Shown in pieces: positions 1 through 10,007 of a stretch of DNA of 64,000 bases. The notes beneath the pieces were generated by a model. It saw nothing but the letters and a program-made list of their open reading frames with translations, made no database searches and was not told where the DNA came from. The first letter of the stretch is position 1. Each line of letters opens with the position of its first letter. The position numbers and the translations under genes are program-made. The DNA lies in contig DASSMA010000033.1 of NCBI GenBank assembly GCA_035689115.1, positions 1 to 64,000 on the forward strand, read 5' to 3'. This stretch comes from JAHFUS01 sp035689115. Lineage in GTDB: Bacteria; Actinomycetota; Acidimicrobiia; Acidimicrobiales; GCA-2861595.

Positions 1-504
1 GATGGCCATGTCGGGCTCCAGGATGGCCATCTGGAGCACCTCGTTGCGCTTCTTCTCGCCGCCCGAGAACCCCTCGTTGAGGTGGCGGTCGCCGAAGCTC
101 GGGTCCATGTCGAGCTTCTTCATCCAGTCCATGATCGCCAGCCGCAGCTCGAGCACCGACAGGTCGACGCCCGTGCGGGCCGACAGCGCCTGGCGCAGGA
201 ACTGGATGACGGGGACGCCGGCGATCTCCTCGGGGTACTGGAAGGCGAGGAACAGGCCGGCCTTGCCCCGCACGTCGGTGGGCCAGTCGGTGATGTCCTC
301 GCCCTTGTAGACGATGCGCCCACCGGTGACCTGGAAGTCGGGATTGCCGAGCACGGCGTTGGCCAGCGTGGACTTCCCCGACCCGTTGGGACCCATGATG
401 GCGTGGACCTCGCCGGGGAGCACGGCCAGGTCGACCCCCTTCAGGATCGGCGTTCCCTCGGCCTCCACCTGGAGGCCCTCGATGGACAGGACCGGTTCCG
501 GCAC
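1..504 (-). CDS. sufC: SufC, Fe-S cluster assembly ATPase (partial, C-terminus off the window)
   Basis: The 168 residues seen run off the left edge. SufC is the cytoplasmic ABC-type ATPase that works with SufB and SufD to build iron-sulfur clusters. Walker A (GPNGSGKST) lies at residues 38-46, the ABC signature FSGGEKKR near 146-153, and Walker B begins at the window edge (ILEPDMAI). The GTG start follows a G-rich stretch, and no earlier start fits. The gene is divergent from the glucosidase gene, so sufC is first in its transcription unit, unlike the common sufB-sufD-sufC order; sufB and sufD must lie downstream or elsewhere. The family assignment is very secure. Confidence 0.95.
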   Translation of the reverse strand, partial: MPEPVLSIEGLQVEAEGTPILKGVDLAVLPGEVHAIMGPNGSGKSTLANAVLGNPDFQVTGGRIVYKGEDITDWPTDVRGKAGLFLAFQYPEEIAGVPVIQFLRQALSARTGVDLSVLELRLAIMDWMKKLDMDPSFGDRHLNEGFSGGEKKRNEVLQMAILEPDMAI

Positions 505-510
505 GCCCCC

Positions 511-524
511 AGTGTATTACCACT
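511..524 (-). promoter_or_regulatory. putative sufC promoter with overlapping dyad
   Basis: Read on the minus strand this is AGTG-GTAATA-CACT, a short inverted repeat overlapping the possible -10 TAATAC (514-519). That -10 ends nine bases before the sufC GTG, which suggests a very short or absent leader. Iron-sulfur regulators of the SufR type bind short dyads in suf promoters, but this site does not match a consensus I can state, so operator function is a guess. Confidence 0.3.
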
Positions 525-576
525 ACGCGGATAGGGGAAATGGTCCCGGCACGGGGCCGGGTTACGCTCGGCTCCC

Positions 577-2724
577 GTGGTGGACGCCTGGAACTTCACC
601 GGCGAGAGCGTGGCCCTGGGCCAGCACGAGGCGATCGTGACCCTCGTGCAGGGTTCGGCGTTCTGCATCTCGACCCGTTCGGGCGACATGTTCGCCGGTG
701 CACCCCACGGGTTGTTCTTCCGGGACAGCCGGTTCCTGTCCCGCTTCGAGGTGCGGGTGAACGGGCAGCGCCCGGAGGCGCTGGCCGCGTCCACGCCGGA
801 CCCGTTCAGCGCCGTCTTCGTGTCCCGTCCCCGCCCCCATCCCGGCAAGTCGGACAGCACCCTGCTGGTGTTCCGCCACCGCTGGATCGGCCGGGGCATG
901 CGGGAGGACCTGCTCATCCGGAACTTCGCCGACGAGCCGTCGTTCTGCTCGGTGGAACTGGTGCTGGAGGCCGATTTCGCCCACCTGTTCGAGGTGAAGG
1001 AGGGCAGGGCCGGCGTCGACCCGGACCGCGAGCTCGACGTCCACGGCGAGGACGGGGCGCTGGTCTTCCGGGTCCGCAAGGGCACCTTCCGGCGGGGCAG
1101 CCGGCTGTCGTTCTCCAAGCCCGCCCAGGTGAGCCCCGGGCGGGCGGTGTTCGAGGTCATCGTGCCGGCCCAGTCCGAGTGGGGTGTGTGCATCCAGCTC
1201 ACGCCGCTCATCGACGGCGAGCCGATCGACCCCCGCTACCGCTGCGGCGAGCCGGTGGTGAAGGCGGCGCCCATGGAGCGCATGACCCGCTGGCGCCGGC
1301 AGATGCCGGCCGTCGACACCGACCACGCCGGCCTCCGCCGGGCCGTCGCCCAGAGCTCCGAGGACCTGGGCGCCCTGCGCATCTTCGACCCCGACTTCCC
1401 CGAGCGCACCGTGGTGGCGGCCGGGGCGCCGTGGTTCATGACGCTGTTCGGGCGGGACTCGATCCTCACCGCCTGGATGGCCCTGCTCGTCGACCCCGAA
1501 CTGGCCCTCGGCGTGCTCCAGACGCTGGCCCGGTTCCAGGGCACCAAGGCGGACCCCCGCACCGACGAGGAACCGGGGAAGATCCTGCACGAGATGCGCT
1601 TCGGCGAGGCGGCGTCCCTGTCGCTCGGCGGCGGCCACGTGTACTACGGCACCGCCGACGCCACGCCGCTGTTCGTCATGCTCCTCGGCGAGATGCGCCG
1701 CTGGGGGCTGGCCGGCGAGATCGTCGACCAGCTCATGCCCCACTGCGACCGGGCCATGGAGTGGATCGAGCGCTACGGCGACCGCGACGGGGACGGCTAC
1801 GTCGAGTACAAGCGGGGCAGCGACCGGGGCCTGGCCAACCAGGGGTGGAAGGATTCCTGGGACGGCATCCGCTTCGCCGACGGCGACGTCGCCCGCCCGC
1901 CCATCGCCCTGTGCGAGGTGCAGGGGTACGTGTACGGCGCCTACCTGGCCCGGGCCCACTTCGCCCACGAGCAGGGTGACACCGAGGTCGCCGAGCGCTT
2001 CCGGCACAAGGCGGCCGCCCTGAAGCAGCGCTTCAACGAGGACTTCTGGTTGGAGGACAGGGGCTGGTACGCCGTGGCCCTCGACGGGCGCAAGCGGCAG
2101 GTCGACTCCCTGGCGTCCAACATGGGCCACTGCCTGTGGACCGGCATCGTCGACGAGGACAAGGCCGAGCGGGTGGCCGACCACCTGCTGTCGCCGGCCA
2201 TGTTCAGCGGCTGGGGGATCCGCACCCTGGCCTCCACCATGGGGGGCTACAACCCGATCAGCTACCACTGCGGCTCGGTGTGGCCCCACGACAACGCCGT
2301 CATCGCCGCCGGCCTGATGCGCTACGGCTTCGTGGAGCACGCCCAGCGGGTGATCGTGGCCATGCTGGACGCCGCCGAGAGCGCCGGCGGACGCCTCCCG
2401 GAGCTGTTCACGGGCCTCGACCGCAGCGAGTTCCCCGGCGTGGTGGGCTACCCCACGTCGTGCTCGCCCCAGGCGTGGGCGGCCGCCTCGCCCCTGCTGT
2501 TCCTGCGCACCCTGCTGCGCCTCGACCCCTGGGTGCCGCACGGCAAGATCTGGCTGGCGCCCACCCTGCCGGTGCAGATCGGCCGGCTCCGGGTCGACCG
2601 CATCCCCGTCGGGGGCGGGCGCGTCAGCGTGCACGTCGACGACACCAACGTGAAGGTGGAGGGCCTGCCGCCCGAGGTGGAGCTGATCACCGAGCCCCGC
2701 CGGCCCCTCACCGCCCCCGACTGA
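577..2724 (+). CDS. glycogen debranching N-terminal domain protein / amylo-alpha-1,6-glucosidase
   Basis: The 715-residue protein has the N-terminal glycogen-debranching domain (about 1-220; early motif HGLFFRDSRFLSRFEV) followed by a six-hairpin (alpha/alpha)6 glycosidase domain (about 270-690) with a typical stretch DRDGDGYVEY and NQGWKDSWDG near residues 405-430. Actinobacterial proteins with this architecture are annotated as amylo-alpha-1,6-glucosidases acting on branched alpha-glucans; the true substrate is not proven. Two adjacent GTG codons (577 and 580) could start it; there is no clear ribosome-binding site. It is divergent from sufC and has no obvious partner genes. Confidence 0.85.
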   Translation: MVDAWNFTGESVALGQHEAIVTLVQGSAFCISTRSGDMFAGAPHGLFFRDSRFLSRFEVRVNGQRPEALAASTPDPFSAVFVSRPRPHPGKSDSTLLVFRHRWIGRGMREDLLIRNFADEPSFCSVELVLEADFAHLFEVKEGRAGVDPDRELDVHGEDGALVFRVRKGTFRRGSRLSFSKPAQVSPGRAVFEVIVPAQSEWGVCIQLTPLIDGEPIDPRYRCGEPVVKAAPMERMTRWRRQMPAVDTDHAGLRRAVAQSSEDLGALRIFDPDFPERTVVAAGAPWFMTLFGRDSILTAWMALLVDPELALGVLQTLARFQGTKADPRTDEEPGKILHEMRFGEAASLSLGGGHVYYGTADATPLFVMLLGEMRRWGLAGEIVDQLMPHCDRAMEWIERYGDRDGDGYVEYKRGSDRGLANQGWKDSWDGIRFADGDVARPPIALCEVQGYVYGAYLARAHFAHEQGDTEVAERFRHKAAALKQRFNEDFWLEDRGWYAVALDGRKRQVDSLASNMGHCLWTGIVDEDKAERVADHLLSPAMFSGWGIRTLASTMGGYNPISYHCGSVWPHDNAVIAAGLMRYGFVEHAQRVIVAMLDAAESAGGRLPELFTGLDRSEFPGVVGYPTSCSPQAWAAASPLLFLRTLLRLDPWVPHGKIWLAPTLPVQIGRLRVDRIPVGGGRVSVHVDDTNVKVEGLPPEVELITEPRRPLTAPD

Positions 2725-2737
2725 GTTCGTCCGCGGG

Positions 2738-3313
2738 TCAGGCGGGCGGCTGCCACCACCGCACCAGGCCGTCGAGGCTGGGCCGGCGGGCTGCCGGCGC
2801 CTCGGCCGCGGTGCCGAGGTAGAGGAACCCCACGAGGGCGTCGCCGGCCGACAACCCGAGGGCCGCCTTCACCGCCTCGTCGTAGGCCACGTCGCCCGTG
2901 CGCCACATCGAGCCGTAGCCGAGGGCGGTGGCGGCCAGGAGGGCGTTCTGGGCGGCCGCCGAGGCGGCGGCCACCTGCTCGTCCCACGGGATGGCGGTGC
3001 CCTCCTGGCGCACCGCCGCCACCACCACGACGAGCGGGGCCCGGCCCAGCTTGGTGCGCTCCTTGTCGAGCTGGCCGCGGGTGGGCTCCACGCCGGCCGC
3101 CCGGCACCGGCTCAGGTAGGCGTCGGCCAGGATCTCGCCGAAGGCGTCCTTGGCGGCGCCGGCCAGCACGACGAACCGGAAGGGCCGCAGCTCGCCGTGG
3201 TCGGGGGCGGCGGCTGCCGCCTCCAGGATGCGGTCGAGGTCGGCCGGGGCGGGCGCCGGCGGGGCCAGGCGGCCGGTGGAGCGGCGGGCGAGGATCGCCT
3301 CCAGGGCGTCCAC
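2738..3313 (-). CDS. nitroreductase family protein
   Basis: A 191-residue FMN-dependent nitroreductase-like protein. The N-terminus VVDALEAILARRSTG is the usual first helix that ends in an FMN-binding arginine pair, followed by AAAAPDHGELRPFRFVVLAG and, later, ALGYGSMWRTG, all typical of the small YdjA-like subgroup. The GTG start overlaps the stop of the upstream MBL-fold gene (TAGTG), so the two are probably translated together. These enzymes reduce nitro or quinone compounds with NAD(P)H in the cytoplasm; the substrate here is unknown. Confidence 0.88.
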   Translation of the reverse strand: MDALEAILARRSTGRLAPPAPAPADLDRILEAAAAAPDHGELRPFRFVVLAGAAKDAFGEILADAYLSRCRAAGVEPTRGQLDKERTKLGRAPLVVVVAAVRQEGTAIPWDEQVAAASAAAQNALLAATALGYGSMWRTGDVAYDEAVKAALGLSAGDALVGFLYLGTAAEAPAARRPSLDGLVRWWQPPA

Positions 3314-3921
3314 TACCAGCCTCGGTCGATCCACTCCTGGAGGTGGGGGCGCTCGGTGCCGATGGTGGTGTCCTTGCCGTGGCCCGGCATCACCACCGTG
3401 TCGTCGGGCAGGGTGAACAGGCGCTCCCGGATCGACTCGATGATGGTGGGGAAGTCGCCGCCGTGCCTGGCCGTGCCCGGCCCGCCGGGGAAGAGGGTGT
3501 CGCCGGCGAACAGCCACAGGGGGTCGCCCTCCAGCACGAAGCTGGTGGACCCCATGGTGTGGCCCGGCGTGAACACCGTCCGCAGCCGCAGGTCGCCCAC
3601 CTCGATGATCTCGTCGTCGACCAGGTCGAAGTCGTGGCCGTCGAGGTAGTGGGCGTCGGCCGGGCTGATGCCCACCGGCAGGCCGGCCTCCCGCACGCCC
3701 GGCACGGCGGCGATGTGGTCGCCGTGGCCGTGCGTCTCCAGGACGCGGTCGACGCCGAGGCTGCGCGCCATGTCGACCAGCTTCGGGGCGTCGTCGGCGG
3801 CGTCGAGCAGCACCGCCTTGCCGGTGTTGCGGCAGCGCAGCACGTAGACGTTGGTGTCCAGCGGCCCGACGATCACGCTGTGCACCTCGGCCTGGTCGTT
3901 CTTGTACCGCAGCACGCTCAT
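3313..3921 (-). CDS. MBL-fold metallo-hydrolase
   Basis: A 202-residue metallo-beta-lactamase-fold hydrolase of the glyoxalase II-like type. The metal-binding motif HGHGDH is near residue 64, and later ligands appear in TPGHTMGSTSF, FAGDTLFPGGPG and MPGHGKDT. It probably binds two metal ions and hydrolyses a thioester or similar bond in the cytoplasm. It begins with ATG at 3921 and shares a one-base overlap with the nitroreductase gene downstream. Another MBL protein of the same broad family lies at 14861-15535. Confidence 0.88.
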   Translation of the reverse strand: MSVLRYKNDQAEVHSVIVGPLDTNVYVLRCRNTGKAVLLDAADDAPKLVDMARSLGVDRVLETHGHGDHIAAVPGVREAGLPVGISPADAHYLDGHDFDLVDDEIIEVGDLRLRTVFTPGHTMGSTSFVLEGDPLWLFAGDTLFPGGPGTARHGGDFPTIIESIRERLFTLPDDTVVMPGHGKDTTIGTERPHLQEWIDRGW

Positions 3922-3949
3922 GACCCATGGTCTAGTACGGGCCGCCGAC

Positions 3950-3955
3950 TACTGT
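3950..3955 (+). promoter_or_regulatory. putative -10 box for a leaderless transcript
   Basis: TACTGT fits the actinobacterial TANNNT -10 pattern and ends eight bases before the ATG at 3964, with no Shine-Dalgarno sequence between them. The same TACTGTCC string precedes the GTG of the gene at 63538. Confidence 0.4.
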
Positions 3956-3963
3956 CCGCGGCG

Positions 3964-4404
3964 ATGGTCGTGCTCTACGGACTGGTGGTGGTGGCCATCG
4001 TGTTCGCCATCGCGGCCGTGGTGATCGGGCGGGAGGCCCGCCGGCTCGACGCCGTGCCCCCGCAGCCCACCTTCGACCTCGACGAGGCGGTGCTGTGGGT
4101 GGCCGAGAACCTTCCCTTCGAGGTGAGCGCGGTGCTGAGCCACGACGACGTGCGGCGCATCATCGACTGGAACCTGGAGTTCTTCCGCATGAAGGGCGTG
4201 TCGGGGAACGGGTCGTCGGCCGGCACCGGCGGGCCCGTCGTGGTCGGCGGGGCGGAGACGGTGAAGTACGTCATGGACCGGGCCGAGGCGTCCGGGATGC
4301 CCTACACCGCCGTCCAGGTCCACGCCGTGCTCGACGCCCAGCTCTCCTACCTGGAGGCCATCGGCGCCATCGGGCCGGAGGCCCCGCCCGAGGAGTCCGG
4401 CTGA
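3964..4404 (+). CDS. hypothetical membrane-anchored protein
   Basis: I do not recognise a named family. The 146-residue product starts with one hydrophobic helix (MVVLYGLVVVAIVFAIAAVVIG) followed by a charged, cytoplasmic-looking domain that includes LSHDDVRRIIDWNLEFFRMKGV and a glycine/serine linker near residue 85. The C-terminal third is predicted helical. It is divergent from the MBL-fold gene by 42 bases. The start ATG is chosen because the hydrophobic segment begins there and a TANNNT box lies just upstream. Confidence 0.75.
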   Translation: MVVLYGLVVVAIVFAIAAVVIGREARRLDAVPPQPTFDLDEAVLWVAENLPFEVSAVLSHDDVRRIIDWNLEFFRMKGVSGNGSSAGTGGPVVVGGAETVKYVMDRAEASGMPYTAVQVHAVLDAQLSYLEAIGAIGPEAPPEESG

Positions 4405-4475
4405 TCCCGAAAGTGTCTCCTCTTGGGTCCCAGGATGTGGTTTCATGGGCGCACCAGAGAAAGGAGGTGGTCCAA

Positions 4476-4520
4476 CTGCACAGTCAAAGTTTCGGGACCC
4501 TGGAGGTGGCTGGCCGCTGA
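4476..4520 (+). CDS. possible 14-codon leader peptide (CTG start)
   Basis: A CTG eight bases after the GGAGG of the very strong Shine-Dalgarno sequence opens a 14-codon frame ending in TGA, with product LHSQSFGTLEVAGR. The frame lies inside the alternative pairings of the surrounding RNA, so its translation would disrupt them, as in attenuation leaders. CTG starts are rare and no protein evidence exists, so this is a suggestion only. Confidence 0.25.
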   Translation: MHSQSFGTLEVAGR

Positions 4521-4634
4521 GGCGGCAGCTGGACCACCCGGCGAAACCCAGCCAGTTACCGCTCGTGGCGCTGGTCGGAGACTGGTCCCTTCCGACGCAG
4601 TCCGGTGCCCGGGTCCTTTCCAGATGGTTTGTGA

Positions 4635-4660
4635 CGAGGGGGTGCTCCGGCACCCCCTCG
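4635..4660 (+). terminator. 11-bp hairpin with TCCG loop
   Basis: The arms cgagggggtgc and gcaccccctcg are perfectly complementary around TCCG. There is no T-tract. It sits eight bases before the ATG of the small Ada-like gene, so it may end the upstream RNA or control that gene. Confidence 0.45.
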
Positions 4661-4668
4661 TCCGCGCC

Positions 4669-4872
4669 ATGACCCGCCCCGCCCGCTTCGAGCGCCACCG
4701 CTGGGTCGGCGACAAGCGCTCGATGGTGGTGCACGACCTCGACGGCGCCCAACCGGGCTGCGCCGTCGACGAGCTGGTGGCTTCGGGCCGCTTCGCCACC
4801 TTCGGCCCCGACACAGCCGCCGAAGCGGCCAATCGCGGCTACGGGCAGTGCCGCCACTGCCGTCCGAAGTGA
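4669..4872 (+). CDS. small conserved protein with Ada-like CxxC tail
   Basis: A 67-residue product, starting RFERHRWVGDKRSMVVHDLD after a few residues and ending FATFGPDTAAEAANRGYGQ-CRHC-RPK. The end resembles the F-x-EA-x-GYRPCxRCRP tail of the Ada zinc-binding domain, but only one CxxC pair is present, so a full zinc site is doubtful. I chose ATG 4669 because conserved-looking residues begin there; ATG 4624 in frame would add 15 residues spanning the hairpin. Function is unknown; the structured RNA upstream suggests post-transcriptional control. Confidence 0.6.
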   Translation: MTRPARFERHRWVGDKRSMVVHDLDGAQPGCAVDELVASGRFATFGPDTAAEAANRGYGQCRHCRPK

Positions 4873-4879
4873 GCGGTTG

Positions 4880-5674
4880 ATGACACGCGCCCCCCGTCCT
4901 GCCCTACCGTTGGCCGTGGTGGACATCGCCATCGACTCCGGTGGCCTGCAGCTCAGCGGGCATCTGGCCCTTCCGGCGGCGACGTCGGGAGGCCCTGGTA
5001 TGGCGCGGCACGGCCTGGTCGTCTGCCACGGGTTCCCGCTCGGGCCGGGGGGCGCGGCCACGTCGGGCAGGACGTATCCCCAGCTGGCCGAGCGCCTGGC
5101 CGCCGACGCCGGGTGGGCGGTCCTCACGTTCAACTTCCGGGGCACCGGCGAGTCGGAGGGCGACTTCTCCCTCGGCGGCTGGGTGGCCGACCTGCGGGCG
5201 GCCGTCGACTTCCTGCTCGGCACGGGCGTCGACGGCGTGTGGCTGGCCGGCTTCAGCACCGGCGGGGCGGTGGCCATCTGCGCCGCCGGCGAGGACGAGC
5301 GGGTGGGCGGGGTGGCGGCGTTCTCGGCGCCCGCCGACTTCGACGCCTGGGCGGCCGACCCCAAGCACTTCCTGGCCGAGGCCCGCCACCTGGGCGTGGT
5401 GCGCCAGCCGAGCTTCCCCGCAGACTTCGCCGCCTGGGCCGCCGAGCTCCACGACCTGCGGCCGATCCAGCTCATCGGCAAGATCCCGCCCCGCCCGATG
5501 CTGCTCGTCCACGGTGCCGACGACGACGTGGTGTCCCACATGGACGCCCGGGCCCTGGCCGACGCCGCCGACAACCAGCTCGAGCTGCGCATCCTGGCCG
5601 GCGCCGGCAGCCGCCTTCGCCACGACCCCCGGGCCATCGCCGTCCTCCTGGGCTGGCTGGACCGCCAGTCCTGA
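4880..5674 (+). CDS. alpha/beta hydrolase
   Basis: A 264-residue alpha/beta hydrolase of the dienelactone hydrolase/peptidase-like group. The nucleophile elbow is GFSTGG with Ser126; the oxyanion region is CHGFPLGPGG near residue 50; GADDDVV and the late histidine in RLRHDP are likely the acid and base of the triad. It probably hydrolyses an ester in the cytoplasm; the substrate cannot be told. TTG 4877 and a later GTG at 4916 are alternative starts. It is convergent with thiE, with a shared hairpin between them. Confidence 0.85.
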   Translation: MTRAPRPALPLAVVDIAIDSGGLQLSGHLALPAATSGGPGMARHGLVVCHGFPLGPGGAATSGRTYPQLAERLAADAGWAVLTFNFRGTGESEGDFSLGGWVADLRAAVDFLLGTGVDGVWLAGFSTGGAVAICAAGEDERVGGVAAFSAPADFDAWAADPKHFLAEARHLGVVRQPSFPADFAAWAAELHDLRPIQLIGKIPPRPMLLVHGADDDVVSHMDARALADAADNQLELRILAGAGSRLRHDPRAIAVLLGWLDRQS

Positions 5675-5691
5675 CGGTTCCGGGGTCACTC

Positions 5692-5710
5692 GCCGGCGCT
5701 ATGCGCCGGC
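5692..5710. terminator. bidirectional terminator hairpin
   Basis: GCCGGCGC (5692-5699), TAT, GCGCCGGC (5703-5710) form a perfect 8-bp stem between two convergent genes. The thiE stop codon lies in the loop. No T-tract is present, as is common in high-GC actinobacteria. Confidence 0.6.
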
Positions 5711-6391
5711 CAGCGACCCGAGAACCTCCGACAGGGCGCGGGCGGCGCCCTCGGGGTCGGCCGCCTCGGTCAGCCAGCGCACCACCACGAAGCGCCGGCA
5801 ACCGGCCGTCACGAGGCCGGGGAGCGTGTCGGGGGTGACCCCGCCGGTGACGAACACGGGGCGGCCGGCATGGGCGGTGGCCCAGCCGGCGTAGGCGGGA
5901 CCGGTGCCGGGGCGGCCCGGCTTGGTGGGGGTCTCGGCGACGGGCCCGGCGGAGACGTAGTCCACCGCTTCGGCGAGGCTCGCCTCCAGGTCGGCCGGGG
6001 CGTGGGTCGACAGCCCCACGATGGCGTCGGGGCCGAGGATCCGGCGGGCCAGCGCCGGCGGGGCGTCGTCCTGGCCCACGTGCACGCCGTCGGCCCCGCA
6101 CGCCAGGGCCAGGTCGGGACGGTCGTTCAGGATGAACGGCACGCCGGCGTCCCGGCACACGGCCGCGCACACCGCCGCCCGTTCCAGGAGGGGGCGGGCG
6201 TCCAGGTGCTTGTCCCGCAGCTGCACCACGTCGACCCCGCCCCGGATGCAGGCGGCGACGAAGGCGGGCAGGTCGGGCCGGTCGGGTGTGCACAGGTACA
6301 GCCGGCGCCCGTCCAGTCGCCCCGCTGTCGGACTGACATGCGATTCGCGGTGAATTTCACCGCGAAACGCATGCAGGTCCGGCGGGGTCAC
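5699..6391 (-). CDS. thiE: thiamine-phosphate synthase
   Basis: ThiE joins the pyrimidine (HMP-PP) and thiazole phosphates to make thiamine phosphate in the cytoplasm. The 230-residue product shows family landmarks: VVQLRDK near residue 55, FILNDRPDLALACGADGVHVGQDD near 90-115, GLSTHAPADL, and YVSAGPVAETPTKPG near 155. The GTG start overlaps the thiS stop (GTGA), indicating coupling. Oddly, residues 7-18 are encoded by a 35-bp palindrome, which gives ThiE an unusual N-terminal extension before the first conserved strand (RLYLCTP). Function is secure. Confidence 0.92.
   Translation of the reverse strand: MTPPDLHAFRGEIHRESHVSPTAGRLDGRRLYLCTPDRPDLPAFVAACIRGGVDVVQLRDKHLDARPLLERAAVCAAVCRDAGVPFILNDRPDLALACGADGVHVGQDDAPPALARRILGPDAIVGLSTHAPADLEASLAEAVDYVSAGPVAETPTKPGRPGTGPAYAGWATAHAGRPVFVTGGVTPDTLPGLVTAGCRRFVVVRWLTEAADPEGAARALSEVLGSLAGA
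6338..6372. repeat. 35-bp palindrome inside the 5' end of thiE
   Basis: Two 17-base arms (atgcgattcgcggtgaa and ttcaccgcgaaacgcat, one mismatch) flank a central T. The sequence differs from the 39-45 bp palindromes elsewhere in this window but has the same architecture. It lies inside coding sequence shortly after the thiE start. Confidence 0.6.
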
Positions 6392-6588
6392 CCGCCGGCC
6401 ACCGCCCGCACCAGCTCCAGGCGGTCGCCGTCGGCCAGGACGGTCGAGTCCATCTCGGAGCGGCGCACGGGCTCGCCGTTGCGCTCGACCAGCACCCACC
6501 GCCCGCCCAGGCCCAGGGCGGCGAGGAGGTCGGAGACGGTGGCGCCGGCGGCCAGTTCGACCGGATCGCCGTTGGCCGTGACCTGCAC
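6388..6588 (-). CDS. thiS: sulfur carrier protein ThiS
   Basis: A 66-residue ubiquitin-like protein that carries thiocarboxylate sulfur for thiazole formation. It begins MQVTANGDPVEL, has the usual ATVSDLLAALGL helix and VERNGEPV strand, and ends in the essential diglycine (VAGG). It starts one base after the HhH-GPD stop and overlaps thiE by four bases, so the three genes form one unit. ThiG and ThiF are not in the window. Confidence 0.93.
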   Translation of the reverse strand: MQVTANGDPVELAAGATVSDLLAALGLGGRWVLVERNGEPVRRSEMDSTVLADGDRLELVRAVAGG

Positions 6589-6589
6589 G

Positions 6590-7174
6590 TCAGGCGCCGG
6601 CGGCCGCCTTCGCCGCCGCCTTCTTCTCCTGCTTGTACTGGCGGACCCGGGCCAGGCTGTCGGCGTCGCGGATGTCGGCCACGGACATGTACGACCCGGC
6701 GTCGCCGAAGGCGCCGGCCGCCTGCTCCCACCCGGCCGGCTGGACGCCCAGCTGCTTGCCGAGCAGGGCCACGAAGATGCGCGCCTTCTGCTCGCCGAAG
6801 CCGGGCAGGGCCTTGACCCGTTTGTAGAGGTCGTCGCCGTCGGCGGCCTTCTTCCACACGTTGGCCGCCTTGCCGCCGTACTGCTCGACCACGATGCGGC
6901 ACAGCTCCTGCACCCGCCGGGCGTTGGCCCGGGGGAAGCGGTGCAGCGCCGGCGGGGTGGCGAAGGCCTGCTCCAGCTCGTCGGGGTCCATGCCGGCGAT
7001 CTCGCCGGCGTCGAGCCGCCCGCCCAGCCGCTCCTTGAGCGTGTACGGCCCCTTGAACGCCCACTCCAGGGGGATCTGCTGGTCCAGCACCATGCCGATC
7101 AGGAGGGCCAGCGGGTCCTTGGACAGCAGGGCGTCGGCGGCCGGGTCCTGTGACAGGTGGAGCTTGGGCGCCAT
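6590..7174 (-). CDS. HhH-GPD-type base-excision DNA repair protein
   Basis: A 194-residue helix-hairpin-helix glycosylase of a small actinobacterial subfamily. LIGMVLDQQIPLEWAFKGPYTL near residue 22 is the typical first helix pair, and LPGFGEQKARIFVALLGKQLG near residue 118 is the hairpin-helix-hairpin motif with a following helix. No C-terminal iron-sulfur cysteines are seen. I start at ATG 7174 (MAPKLHLSQDP), because an upstream in-frame ATG lies within a repeated palindrome. The gene leads the thiS-thiE unit; a repair link to thiamine is not evident. Confidence 0.85.
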   Translation of the reverse strand: MAPKLHLSQDPAADALLSKDPLALLIGMVLDQQIPLEWAFKGPYTLKERLGGRLDAGEIAGMDPDELEQAFATPPALHRFPRANARRVQELCRIVVEQYGGKAANVWKKAADGDDLYKRVKALPGFGEQKARIFVALLGKQLGVQPAGWEQAAGAFGDAGSYMSVADIRDADSLARVRQYKQEKKAAAKAAAGA

Positions 7175-7198
7175 GCCGGCGAGCCTACCGCCGCCTTT

Positions 7199-7237
7199 CG
7201 AGTACATAGCGTGCGGAATCCGCACGCTATGTACTCG
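7199..7237. repeat. 39-bp dispersed palindrome (copy 1), probable terminator
   Basis: Perfect 19-base arms (cgagtacatagcgtgcgga and its reverse complement) flank a central A. It lies 12 bases past the aceE stop codon and before the next minus-strand gene. Near-identical copies are at 20658-20700 and 43525-43569, each at the 3' end of a minus-strand gene. It may act as a hairpin terminator without a T-tract. Confidence 0.75.
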
Positions 7238-7249
7238 GGAAAGGCCGGG

Positions 7250-9952
<2,703 letters not shown>

Positions 9953-10007
9953 GCCTCCATGGTCGCGCGCCCCGCCGACAGGGCAGGATGGCGGGATAGC
10001 GACGACC

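Larger units (their letters stand above)
4405..4668 (+). ncRNA. structured leader-like RNA with an extended anti-16S sequence
   Basis: No convincing protein gene fills this stretch. At 4458-4473 is AGAAAGGAGGTGGTCC, which can pair with all 16 bases of the usual actinobacterial 16S rRNA 3' end (one G-U pair). Its 3' half, GGTGGTCCA (4466-4474), can instead pair with TGGACCACC (4530-4538), and GGGTCCC (4425-4431) can pair with GGGACCC (4494-4500); the two pairings cross, so they look like alternatives. An 11-bp hairpin with loop TCCG ends the region (4635-4660). I infer a cis-acting leader or small RNA; I cannot name a known family. Confidence 0.45.

Noticed and set aside
562..2634. 690-codon minus-strand frame
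   Set aside because: It is antisense to the glucosidase gene, which has recognised domains; no motif in the shadow.
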